Part shown: piece by piece, positions 1 to 6,824 of the stretch | How the letters are laid out: every line of letters begins with the position of its first letter | How positions within the stretch are numbered: position 1 is the first letter of the stretch | Origin: Chitinophagaceae bacterium UBA4412 | GTDB taxonomy: Bacteria > Bacteroidota > Bacteroidia > Chitinophagales > Chitinophagaceae | Assembly (NCBI GenBank): GCA_002400445.1 | Contig: DGQO01000085.1 | Coordinates: forward strand, 29,725-38,959 | Length of the DNA: 9,235 nt | Reading direction: 5' to 3' | Notes under the pieces: generated by a model | Seen by the model: only the letters and a program-made list of their open reading frames with translations | Databases searched by the model: none | Told to the model about the DNA's origin: nothing | Translations under genes and position numbers: made by a program

Positions 1-860
1 GGAATAACGGCCACGGCAATCATGGGTACGCCGCTTTCTTTGAGTACACTCTCTTCGTTTTCCGGGCCCAGCACAGCTTCGCCAATATCTTTCAGGCGAA
101 TATCTGCACCGCCCACATTTTTTACAATCAGGTTATTAAATTCTTCTTCGGTGTTCAATTTGCCAAACGTGCGAATGCCAAGTTCGGTGGCGTCACCGGC
201 TACTTTACCTGAAGGTAATTCCACGTTCTCCCGAATTAATGCAGATTGAACATCCTGCGGTGTAAGCGCATAGGCACTCAAGCGGGCAGGGTCAAACCAA
301 ATACGCATGGCATATTTTTTCTCGCCCCAAATAGCCACACTACTCACGCCACTCACCGTTTGAATTTTTTCTACCAGGTTATTGGCAGCATATTCGGTAA
401 TCTCCAAAGAATTTCGCTTGCTGCTCTGTAATAACAAGATGATCACCGGGTCATTACTTGCGTCTGCTTTGCTCACCACGGGCGGAGCTTCCAGGTCAGT
501 AGGTAAAGAGCGCTGTGCTTGCGAAACCTTGTCCCGCACATCATTGGCTGCTTCTTCCAGGTTGATACCAAGGTTAAATTCTACCGAGATGCTGCTGCTT
601 CCCTGCGAACTTTGGGAAGTGATATTCTTGATTCCAGCAATGCCGTTCACCGATTTCTCCAGCGGCTCTGTTATCTGCGTTTCAATGATTTCCGCATTGG
701 CACCCGGGTAGGAAGTGCGCACGCTGATATTCGGTGGATCGAGGGCAGGATAATCTCTTACGCCTAAGAATTTATACCCAATAGAGCCAAAGAGCACAAT
801 GGCAATGTTGAGTACAATCGCAAAAACGGGTTTCCGTAAACTAAATTCTGATAAATTCAT
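1..860 (-). CDS. RND-family efflux pump, inner-membrane subunit (HAE1/AcrB-like), N-terminal part only
   Basis: The protein is the proton-driven inner-membrane pump of a tripartite efflux complex that would move drugs, dyes or other amphiphiles from periplasm or membrane to the outside. The ATG at 860 starts a frame with no stop to position 1, giving 286 residues; family members have about 1,000-1,050, so roughly a quarter is visible and the C-terminus lies beyond the left edge. Residues 1-8 are cytoplasmic (MNLSEFSL), followed by RKPVFAIVLN opening the first membrane helix (about 10-30), then GVRDYPALDPP and TSYPGANAEIIETQITEPLE, the typical start of the first porter subdomain. The segment SSSISVEFNLG and the later VSGV...WGEKKYAMRIW are also standard for hydrophobic/amphiphilic exporters rather than heavy-metal pumps. 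An AGGA lies 3 bases before the ATG. It follows the adaptor gene by 69 bases on the same strand. The substrate cannot be read from this part. Confidence 0.93.
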   Translation of the reverse strand, partial: MNLSEFSLRKPVFAIVLNIAIVLFGSIGYKFLGVRDYPALDPPNISVRTSYPGANAEIIETQITEPLEKSVNGIAGIKNITSQSSQGSSSISVEFNLGINLEEAANDVRDKVSQAQRSLPTDLEAPPVVSKADASNDPVIILLLQSSKRNSLEITEYAANNLVEKIQTVSGVSSVAIWGEKKYAMRIWFDPARLSAYALTPQDVQSALIRENVELPSGKVAGDATELGIRTFGKLNTEEEFNNLIVKNVGGADIRLKDIGEAVLGPENEESVLKESGVPMIAVAVI

Positions 861-929
861 TTCCTGTATTAAATAGCGCTGCTGCCTGGTTACGTACTGA
901 TCAAGCCTGCGCCTTTTGTTCCTTGAAAA

Positions 930-1997
930 TTATTTTTCTACCTGGTTTAATTGCACGTTTCCACCTGACTTTAAACTCATGAGGCCGGTGGTAATGATGG
1001 TATCACCCACTTTAAGTCCACTGGTGATTTGCACTTTGGAAGAATCTCTCATGCCAGTAACTACATCTACAAAGGAGGCAATGCCGCCATTGTACACAGC
1101 CACTTTTTTTCCGCGGGCTTGTGGTATTACCGCTTGCGATGGTATCATAATGGCTTCCGCATCAGGATCAAAAGATGTTTTCACTTTTACAAATTGGCCG
1201 GGAAAAAGTTTGCCATCATTATTGGTGATTAAAGTGCGAATAGAAAGGCTACGGTTGTCCAGTTGCACGCCCGACTCCGTTGCAATAATTCGGGCATTGT
1301 AATGTTTGTCGCTGCCTTCCTGTGTAAAGCTTACGAGTTGACCAAGTTTTACTTTACTGCTATATCTTTCGGGTAATACAAAGTCAAGCTTTAGCTGGCT
1401 ATTTTGCCTGATGGTTGTGATTACGGTTTGAGGCGTGATAAATGCGCCAGGGCTGATATTTTTCAAGCCGAGGGTGCCATTAAAAGGCGCCCTGATTTCT
1501 GTGCGCATGATATTGCTTCTTACAATATTCATATCTGCCAGCAGGTTATTGATGCTTAGTTTGGCAAGGTCATATTCCTGCTGACTAATGCCATTGATTT
1601 TAAGCAGTTCTTCATAACGTTTTGAAGTTTGCTCAGCTACCTGCACCTGCACTTTTAATTTATTCAATTGTGCTACCAGGTCCTGGTCGTAAATTTTGGC
1701 CAGGAGTGTGCCTTTACCCACAGTTTTGCCTTCGGCAATATTGAGGTAAACCAGTCTGCCTGAAATTTCCGGATGAATTTCGGTCGATTCGTTTGCGATG
1801 ATCGTACCGGGCAATTCGAGGTTGTCTGCTATGGCCATTGTTTTTACAACGTAGCCATCTACTTTAGATACGGGCGGGCCTGCCGGGCGCCCCTCGTCGG
1901 CAGTTTTTTTGTCTTTTTTACCGCATGCGTTCAGGCTGAATACAGCAAGCGAAATCAAGAGAAATACAGGGAAGAGAGAATCAATTAAACGTCGCAC
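930..1997 (-). CDS. RND efflux periplasmic adaptor (membrane fusion protein), lipoprotein
   Basis: This 355-residue protein bridges the inner-membrane RND pump and an outer-membrane channel in the periplasm. The N-terminus has two arginines, a hydrophobic stretch (about 8-22) and a lipobox LNAC with Cys25 as the probable lipidated residue. The lipoyl-like half follows (ISGRLVYLNIAEGKTVGKG at about 78-96), then a coiled-coil hairpin of roughly residues 105-165, then the second lipoyl half marked by RTEIRAPFNGTLG (165-177), and beta-barrel and membrane-proximal domains to the end. Length is usual for the AcrA/HlyD family. The start is GTG: the frame upstream meets a TAA three codons before it, no ATG lies near, and the basic signal-peptide N-terminus directly follows. 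It precedes the pump gene by 69 bases, so the two are probably cotranscribed; an outer-membrane channel gene is not in view. Substrate is unknown. Confidence 0.94.
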   Translation of the reverse strand: MRRLIDSLFPVFLLISLAVFSLNACGKKDKKTADEGRPAGPPVSKVDGYVVKTMAIADNLELPGTIIANESTEIHPEISGRLVYLNIAEGKTVGKGTLLAKIYDQDLVAQLNKLKVQVQVAEQTSKRYEELLKINGISQQEYDLAKLSINNLLADMNIVRSNIMRTEIRAPFNGTLGLKNISPGAFITPQTVITTIRQNSQLKLDFVLPERYSSKVKLGQLVSFTQEGSDKHYNARIIATESGVQLDNRSLSIRTLITNNDGKLFPGQFVKVKTSFDPDAEAIMIPSQAVIPQARGKKVAVYNGGIASFVDVVTGMRDSSKVQITSGLKVGDTIITTGLMSLKSGGNVQLNQVEK

Positions 1998-2026
1998 AAA
2001 TATTTATTTCGTTAATAGGTAAGGGG

Positions 2027-2053
2027 CAAATTTAAGTGATAAAATACAGTCAA
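2027..2053 (-). promoter_or_regulatory. candidate Bacteroidota-type promoter for the adaptor-pump operon
   Basis: Reading the minus strand, TAAATTTG (2034-2027) fits the Bacteroidota -7 consensus TAnnTTTG exactly. A TTG (2053-2051) lies 16 bases upstream, one base short of the usual 17-23 base range for the -33 element. The box is about 30 bases from the GTG start, a normal leader length. It sits between the purK stop and the adaptor start, so the operon would not depend on purK transcription. This is a motif match only. Confidence 0.4.
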
Positions 2054-2098
2054 TATGCACAAAAGTATAAGAGGCAGGGCCTGTATCTTAAACAATAA

Positions 2099-3223
2099 TT
2101 ATATCGATTTTACAAACAGCGTTTCCCTGATAAGGTTCGCTTTGTGTAAGCGCTCTTGTTTTTCATTACTTAGGATAGTAATATGACCCATTTTACGCCC
2201 AGGCTTGGTATGTGTTTTCCCATATAAGTGTACAAACACATTGTCCATTTTCAATATCGTTTCCAGGCCTTCATATTTTACGGGACCAGTAAAGCCTTCT
2301 GCGCCAAGCAGGTTTACAATGGCGGCTTGCATAATGTGCTCTGTATTGCCCAGGGGATAATCTAACATGATACGCCATAGCATATCAAACTGGCTGCTGA
2401 AGCAAGCTTCAATACTGTGGTGTCCGCTATTGTGCACCCGTGGCGCTGTTTCATTTACCCACACATTGTCTGCAAAATCTGTAAACAATTCCACTGCAAA
2501 AATGCCGGGGCTTTTTAAAGCACGCACCACAGCCAGTGCCATGGCCTCAGCTTTCCATAATACTTTTTCCGGCAGTTGTGCCGGGCTCACCTGGTAGCTT
2601 AACAAGTTAAGCGCAGGATCAAAAACCATATCTACAGGTTCATAAATAGCGGTTTGACCAACCTCATTAATACCAATGATGATAGAAATTTCTTTTTTGA
2701 TTTCTACCATTTTTTCCAGCACAGATAATTCATCAAATCCCAGCTTAAAATCGGCGGCTTGCTTTAATACCTGCACACCCCGGCCATCGTAGCCGCCCAT
2801 GGCCAGTTTGTGCACGGCCGGCAGGAGGTAAGCATGTTGCTGCAAATCTTCCCGGCGCTCCGTTATTACAAATTCACTGGAAGGAATTTGATGCGCTTTA
2901 TAAAATGCCTTTTGCAGCATTTTGTTTTTGATGATTTTGAGCGCCGCCGGGCGAGGATAAATTTTCACGCCTTCCTCTTCCAGCTTTTGTAAGGCATCTT
3001 CATTTACCGACTCTATTTCAATCGTAAGCACATCCAGGTTTTTGCCAAAGGCATACACATCATCAAAGCTTGTAATATCGCCCTGCACAAAGTGATGGCA
3101 AAGATGCGCTGCGGGGCATTCCGGATCATTTTCCATCACCCAGGTTTCTACCGGGTAATTGGCTGCCTGCTGCAGCAACATTCGTCCTAACTGTCCGCCG
3201 CCGAGGATACCTGCTTTTTTCAT
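2099..3223 (-). CDS. purK: N5-carboxyaminoimidazole ribonucleotide synthase (PurK)
   Basis: PurK is a cytoplasmic ATP-grasp enzyme that uses ATP and bicarbonate to turn aminoimidazole ribonucleotide into N5-carboxyaminoimidazole ribonucleotide in de novo purine synthesis; PurE then moves the carboxyl group. The 374-residue protein is slightly longer than the E. coli enzyme. It opens with the nucleotide-binding GILGGGQLGRML, has the glycine-rich GGYDGRG at 143-149 in the ATP-grasp region, an acidic EISIIIG strand, and the family signature NETAPR (257-262) followed by HNSGHHSIEA, close to the classical NE-APR-HNSGH-TIEAC. The ATG at 3223 is fixed by the conserved N-terminus; no further upstream start is needed. 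No purE lies next to it in this window, although the two are often neighbours. Downstream, 101 bases separate it from the adaptor gene and no strong terminator hairpin is visible. Confidence 0.96.
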   Translation of the reverse strand: MKKAGILGGGQLGRMLLQQAANYPVETWVMENDPECPAAHLCHHFVQGDITSFDDVYAFGKNLDVLTIEIESVNEDALQKLEEEGVKIYPRPAALKIIKNKMLQKAFYKAHQIPSSEFVITERREDLQQHAYLLPAVHKLAMGGYDGRGVQVLKQAADFKLGFDELSVLEKMVEIKKEISIIIGINEVGQTAIYEPVDMVFDPALNLLSYQVSPAQLPEKVLWKAEAMALAVVRALKSPGIFAVELFTDFADNVWVNETAPRVHNSGHHSIEACFSSQFDMLWRIMLDYPLGNTEHIMQAAIVNLLGAEGFTGPVKYEGLETILKMDNVFVHLYGKTHTKPGRKMGHITILSNEKQERLHKANLIRETLFVKSI

Positions 3224-3227
3224 TGCG

Positions 3228-3235
3228 CAAATATA
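3228..3235 (-). promoter_or_regulatory. -7-like box close to the purK start
   Basis: On the minus strand TATATTTG matches TAnnTTTG and ends only 4 bases before the purK ATG. If used, transcription would begin at or next to the start codon and the mRNA would be nearly leaderless. No TTG is seen at the right upstream distance, so the match is only to the -7 element and may be chance. Confidence 0.25.
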
Positions 3236-3266
3236 GATACTGCCTGAGAAGCGAATCCGATTTTGC

Positions 3267-3274
3267 TATCTTTG
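3267..3274 (+). promoter_or_regulatory. -7-like box facing hpd
   Basis: TATCTTTG on the plus strand matches TAnnTTTG exactly. It lies 6 bases before the ATG of a 35-codon ORF and about 243 bases before hpd, so it could drive either a small transcript or hpd with a long leader. No -33 TTG is found 17-23 bases upstream, which weakens the call. Confidence 0.25.
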
Positions 3275-3280
3275 TTTTGC

Positions 3281-3388
3281 ATGCAGCCAGATTATCCTCA
3301 TAAAATCTTTGCCGATAAAAGAAAGGCTTATACAATGCTCATGTGCACGCTAGCCATGGATAAAGGGTACGCAGGCGCTCATTCGTAG
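3281..3388 (+). CDS. very small ORF in the purK-hpd intergenic region, doubtful
   Basis: An ATG at 3281 opens 35 codons ending in TAG at 3386-3388. The peptide starts MQPDYPHKIFADKRK, has four methionines, one cysteine and a charged first half. It has no signal peptide or membrane segment, and I recognise no family. Its only support is its position directly behind a TAnnTTTG box and the absence of any other gene in the 294-base gap. An ORF of this size is expected by chance, so it could equally be noise, the remains of a gene, or part of an untranslated leader of hpd. Confidence 0.15.
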   Translation: MQPDYPHKIFADKRKAYTMLMCTLAMDKGYAGAHS

Positions 3389-3442
3389 TACGGTGGGTTA
3401 ACTTTTATTTTAAAGACGCATTCCGCCACTGCGCATAATTTT

Positions 3443-3484
3443 TCGCCTTTCATTTGCATTAATTTAAACTTTACGGGAAGGCGA
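3443..3484. repeat. 7-bp inverted repeat in the hpd leader
   Basis: TCGCCTT at 3443-3449 is matched perfectly by AAGGCGA at 3478-3484, with 28 AT-rich bases between. It ends 33 bases before the hpd start. It could be an operator with two half-sites or the base of an mRNA stem. There is no T tract after it, so it is not a classical terminator. A chance occurrence is quite possible. Confidence 0.25.
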
Positions 3485-3517
3485 CTGATTGCAATTCTTT
3501 TCAACTTCAAAAAATGA

Positions 3518-4651
3518 ATGATGTCATCTACAGACAATTTACAGCAACAGGCTACAGCAGTTAAAGATTTTTTGCCCCTGCACGGTACAGATTACGTGGA
3601 GTTTTATGTGGGCAATGCTAAACAAGCAGCTCATTATTATAAAACCGCTTTTGGCTTCCAGTCACTGGCTTATGCCGGGCCGGAAACGGGTGTAAAAGAC
3701 CGGTCAAGCTATGTGATCCGGCAGAACAAACTCACCTTTGTGCTCACCACTCCCTTGCGAACCGATAATGAAATTGCCGATCATATTTACAAGCATGGTG
3801 ATGGTGTAAAATTTCTTGCGCTCAAAGTGGATGATGCTGCAGATGCCTGGCAGCAAACAAAGAAACGTGGAGCCAAAACGTACATGGAACCACAAACGCT
3901 TAAAGATGAAAATGGCGAACTGGTGATGAGTGGCATTCACACTTATGGCGATACCGTGCATTTATTTATCGAAAGGAAAAATTACCAGGGCATATTTATG
4001 CCAGGATTTGTAAAATGGGAATCTCACTACAATCCTGCAGAAACCGGGCTGCTGTATGTAGATCATTGTGTAGGCAATGTGGGCTGGAATCAAATGAACC
4101 CCTGGGTAAAGTTTTACCAGGATGTGATGGGCTTTCGCAATATTCTAAGTTTTGACGACAGCGATATTTCCACTGAATACAGTGCACTCATGAGTAAGGT
4201 GATGAGCAATGGAAATGGTTATGTAAAATTCCCGATTAACGAACCCGCCGAAGGCAAGAAGAAAAGCCAGGTGGAAGAATACCTTGACTTTTATAATGGC
4301 GAAGGCGTGCAGCATGTGGCCATAGCTACTAACAATATCGTAGAAACGGTGACCAATCTGCGGGATCGGGGTGTAGAATTTTTAAAGATTCCGGCAAGTT
4401 ATTATGTAGATGTTCTGGATAGGGTAGGAACCATTGACGAAGACCTTGCGCCCCTACAAGCATTGGGAATATTAATAGACCGGGATGATGAAGGATATTT
4501 GTTGCAGATTTTCAGCAAGGCTGTGCAGGACAGGCCCACCGTTTTTTTTGAAATCATTCAGCGCAAAGGTGCAAAGAGTTTTGGTAAAGGAAATTTTAAG
4601 GCCTTATTCGAAGCGCTGGAGCGGGAGCAGGATGCCCGTGGTAATTTGTAA
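3518..4651 (+). CDS. hpd: 4-hydroxyphenylpyruvate dioxygenase
   Basis: This cytoplasmic non-haem iron enzyme converts 4-hydroxyphenylpyruvate and oxygen to homogentisate and CO2, the second step of tyrosine breakdown. The 377-residue protein has two vicinal-oxygen-chelate halves: residues about 22-155 (from HGTDYVEFYVGN) and about 178-355. The three iron ligands are in place: His183 in VDHCVGNV, His266 in GVQHVAIAT and Glu345 in FFEIIQRKG. The C-terminus GKGNFKALFEALEREQ is typical and closes the active site. The start is a double ATG (3518 and 3521); another ATG at 3514 in a different frame opens only 16 codons and is ignored. No homogentisate dioxygenase or fumarylacetoacetate hydrolase gene lies beside it, so the rest of the pathway must be elsewhere. 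An unbroken run of eight T precedes the Glu345 codon. Transcribed alone as far as can be seen. Confidence 0.97.
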   Translation: MMSSTDNLQQQATAVKDFLPLHGTDYVEFYVGNAKQAAHYYKTAFGFQSLAYAGPETGVKDRSSYVIRQNKLTFVLTTPLRTDNEIADHIYKHGDGVKFLALKVDDAADAWQQTKKRGAKTYMEPQTLKDENGELVMSGIHTYGDTVHLFIERKNYQGIFMPGFVKWESHYNPAETGLLYVDHCVGNVGWNQMNPWVKFYQDVMGFRNILSFDDSDISTEYSALMSKVMSNGNGYVKFPINEPAEGKKKSQVEEYLDFYNGEGVQHVAIATNNIVETVTNLRDRGVEFLKIPASYYVDVLDRVGTIDEDLAPLQALGILIDRDDEGYLLQIFSKAVQDRPTVFFEIIQRKGAKSFGKGNFKALFEALEREQDARGNL

Positions 4652-4688
4652 CCCTACTTAACTTTGGATGGCTAAAATCATACATTTT

Positions 4689-4712
4689 TTGAATGCGAAG
4701 AGTTGTATTCAA
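4689..4712. repeat. 6-bp inverted repeat after hpd
   Basis: TTGAAT (4689-4694) pairs perfectly with ATTCAA (4707-4712) across 12 bases, 37 bases beyond the hpd stop. The stem is AT-rich and no T run follows, so a terminator role is weak; it is listed because it is the only paired structure I see in the 146-base gap between hpd and the next gene. Confidence 0.15.
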
Positions 4713-4797
4713 TAATCTGTTGGCTCACTTTTAACATGCCCTTTTTCAATAAACTTGATATTTTTACGTTGAAACCTGTAACCCCCAAATTTTTTTG

Positions 4798-5559
4798 ATG
4801 AAAAGCCTTTTCTCTTTAGGTTTGTTTTTTTTCCTCGCATGCTTCTCCATTACAGTAGCAGCGCAACCTTCAACAGATATTCGTAAAAGTTCTGGCAAGT
4901 TGGCTGATGTTTATAGCCGGATGGAAGATTCTGTAAAACGTCAGTTTGACCGGCAAAACCTCGTTTGGCCACCCGCAGAAATGTACGTCCGTTCATTTAA
5001 GTACGACCGCCAGTTGGAACTTTGGGTAAAAGGCAGTCCTGAAGAGCCTTTCAAGCTTTTTAAAACGTATAAAGTTTGCATGCAGAGTGGCTCTATGGGC
5101 CCCAAGAGAATGGAGGGAGATTACCAGGTGCCTGAAGGTTTTTATTACATCAATGAATTTAACCCTAACAGTGCTTATCATCTTTCCCTTGGCATTAACT
5201 ATCCAAATGCTTCAGATAAAATTTTAAGCGATGCGGCACGCCCCGGCAGCGCTATTTATATTCACGGTAATTGTGTTTCTACGGGTTGTATACCCATTAG
5301 CGATGTACCGATGGAAGAAGTTTTTATCATTGCCAGTGCAGTGCGTGCGCAGGAAACGCAGGATTTTATTCCGGTACATGTGTTTCCTGTTCGATATAAC
5401 AATAAGAAGTCTGCGGAGTACCTGGAAAATATCACAAAAGATAATCCTGCACTGCTGGCATTTAACAACCGCCTGAAAAACGTGTATGAATTTTTTGAGC
5501 AAAAGAAATTACTGCCCGTAATCCTCATCAATACCAGGGGAGAATACGTGATGCACTAA
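4798..5559 (+). CDS. exported L,D-transpeptidase-fold (YkuD) protein, YafK/DpaA-like
   Basis: The 253-residue protein is probably a periplasmic cysteine enzyme acting on peptidoglycan. It has a signal peptide (residues 1 to about 22, MKSLFSLGLFFFLACF..., likely cut after VAA). The YkuD catalytic motif is IHGNCVSTGC at 155-164 with His156, Ser161 and the nucleophile Cys164, followed by IPISD. The preceding KVCMQSGSMGPKRMEGDYQVPEGFY (split: substrate-side strand, then a G-P-K-R...G-D-Y-Q-V-P-E-G-F motif) resembles the YafK branch. In E. coli the YafK protein (DpaA) cuts the link between Braun lipoprotein and peptidoglycan; whether this one links or cleaves is not deducible. I chose ATG 4798; a TTG lies one codon upstream. 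Cys15 in FLAC is not a convincing lipobox. Runs of seven and eight T flank and follow the start. The gene converges on aspartokinase with a 4-base overlap. Confidence 0.85.
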   Translation: MKSLFSLGLFFFLACFSITVAAQPSTDIRKSSGKLADVYSRMEDSVKRQFDRQNLVWPPAEMYVRSFKYDRQLELWVKGSPEEPFKLFKTYKVCMQSGSMGPKRMEGDYQVPEGFYYINEFNPNSAYHLSLGINYPNASDKILSDAARPGSAIYIHGNCVSTGCIPISDVPMEEVFIIASAVRAQETQDFIPVHVFPVRYNNKKSAEYLENITKDNPALLAFNNRLKNVYEFFEQKKLLPVILINTRGEYVMH

Positions 5560-6824
5560 GCCTGGCGCATCAGCATTTGCACCGTAACCATTGTACGCTG
5601 TTCCAATACAATTATCCTGTCTTTCGTGAGCCTGGCCATCGTGGCTTCATCGTAATGACGCACCGTGAGCAATTCCAGATTTTTTTCCAGCACTACGTCA
5701 AAAATTTCGGCGGCGCCTCCAGCAAGGCTGTCTATTTTTTCCGGGTGATCATCAAAGCAGCAAAGCAAAGAGATGGCTGTGTTTTGCGTAAGATTGGGTT
5801 TCATTTTAAGCTCCGTAAATAACCGGTGCAGCGATGCTATCGGCTTATCTTCCACAAAAGAAAAATCTTTGCTTTTAAAGTGCATGAGCACCTGCTTTTG
5901 TTTCACTACAATAACGGGTGGTAGGTTGCGCACAGGCTCACTGCTGATGATGGTACCCGGAAGTTCCGGATCAAGAAAGCTTTTTACAAGCAGTGGAATT
6001 TTTTTGTTTTGTAAAGGCTTGATGGTTTTGGGGTGAATGACCTGTGCGCCGTAAAAAGCCATTTCAATTACTTCGGTGTAAGTAAGGGCCGGTATATTCA
6101 CAGCATCCGCAAATTCTTTTGGGTCGGCACTCATTACGGCTGGTACATCTTTCCAAATGGTTACTGATTCGGCCGGTAGCAAATTTGCAAAAATAGCGGC
6201 GCTATAATCACTGCCTTCTCTACCCAGGGTGGTACTTTCATTCTCATCGGTAGCCGCAATAAAACCTTGCGTTACTACAATATCATAGGTATCAAAAAGA
6301 GGCTGCACATCTTGCTGCACCCGATCTGCAGTATAGGCCCAGTTTACACTCGCATCTCTAAAATTGTCATCCGTTCTTATGATATCCCGAACATCTATCC
6401 ATTTTACATTCAATTTTTCTTCCTGCAGGTAAGTGGCCACAATGCTGCTGCTCAGCAATTCTCCGCAGCATACCACCTGGTCATAGTAATAATCGTAATC
6501 CCGCACAGGTTTATCATGCAACATCCATTCTACTTCCGTAAAAAAGTCTTTGAGTTGATTTTCTGCTGCCTGCCAGCGCAGCGTAATCAGGTACTTTACC
6601 AGGTCTAAATGATTATCTTTCACCTGCTGAAAAAGCGCTAATGCAGTTTCATTATCGCCATCAAAATACGCTTTTACCACTTTTTCCAGGGCGTTGGTGG
6701 TTTTGCCCATAGCAGAAATAACGATAAGTGTTTTTGTGGATCTGTGGTCTTTCAGCAGATTGGCCACATTTTTAATCCGCTCCGGGTTACTGATGCTTGC
6801 CCCGCCAAATTTGAAAACTTTCAT
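5556..6824 (-). CDS. lysC: aspartokinase (monofunctional, with C-terminal ACT region)
   Basis: Aspartate kinase phosphorylates L-aspartate with ATP in the cytoplasm, the first step towards lysine, diaminopimelate, threonine and methionine. The 422-residue protein begins with KFGGASISN (residues 5-13), the kinase N-terminal signature with Ala where Thr is commonest. TTLGREGSD at 198-206 is the substrate/ATP loop, with Glu203 where many families have Gly. WKDVPAVMSADPK and the YTEVIEMAFYGAQVIHPKTI segment complete the amino-acid kinase fold. Residues from about 303 to the end form the regulatory ACT region, so feedback inhibition by lysine or threonine is likely, though the effector cannot be read. 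There is no homoserine dehydrogenase or DAP decarboxylase fusion. The symbol is assigned by function. Its TAG stop shares bases with the convergent transpeptidase stop. It is divergent from fbp, with 115 bases between the start codons and a run of nine T in its leader. Confidence 0.95.
   Translation of the reverse strand: MKVFKFGGASISNPERIKNVANLLKDHRSTKTLIVISAMGKTTNALEKVVKAYFDGDNETALALFQQVKDNHLDLVKYLITLRWQAAENQLKDFFTEVEWMLHDKPVRDYDYYYDQVVCCGELLSSSIVATYLQEEKLNVKWIDVRDIIRTDDNFRDASVNWAYTADRVQQDVQPLFDTYDIVVTQGFIAATDENESTTLGREGSDYSAAIFANLLPAESVTIWKDVPAVMSADPKEFADAVNIPALTYTEVIEMAFYGAQVIHPKTIKPLQNKKIPLLVKSFLDPELPGTIISSEPVRNLPPVIVVKQKQVLMHFKSKDFSFVEDKPIASLHRLFTELKMKPNLTQNTAISLLCCFDDHPEKIDSLAGGAAEIFDVVLEKNLELLTVRHYDEATMARLTKDRIIVLEQRTMVTVQMLMRQA

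Noticed and set aside
382..1302. Plus-strand ORFs of about 80-130 codons opposite the pump and adaptor genes
   Set aside because: They are antisense to conserved coding sequence that I translated across its full length; their protein sequences show no family features.
2055..2085. Short AGGC...GCCT hairpin downstream of purK, considered as its terminator
   Set aside because: Only four base pairs with a three-base loop and no proper T tract.
3126..3335. Minus-strand 69-codon ORF overlapping the purK start
   Set aside because: It is in another frame over the conserved PurK N-terminus and reads as low-information sequence.
6267..6608. 113-codon plus-strand ORF opposite aspartokinase
   Set aside because: It lies wholly antisense to a well-supported gene, has no recognisable domain, and is explained by codon bias on the other strand.
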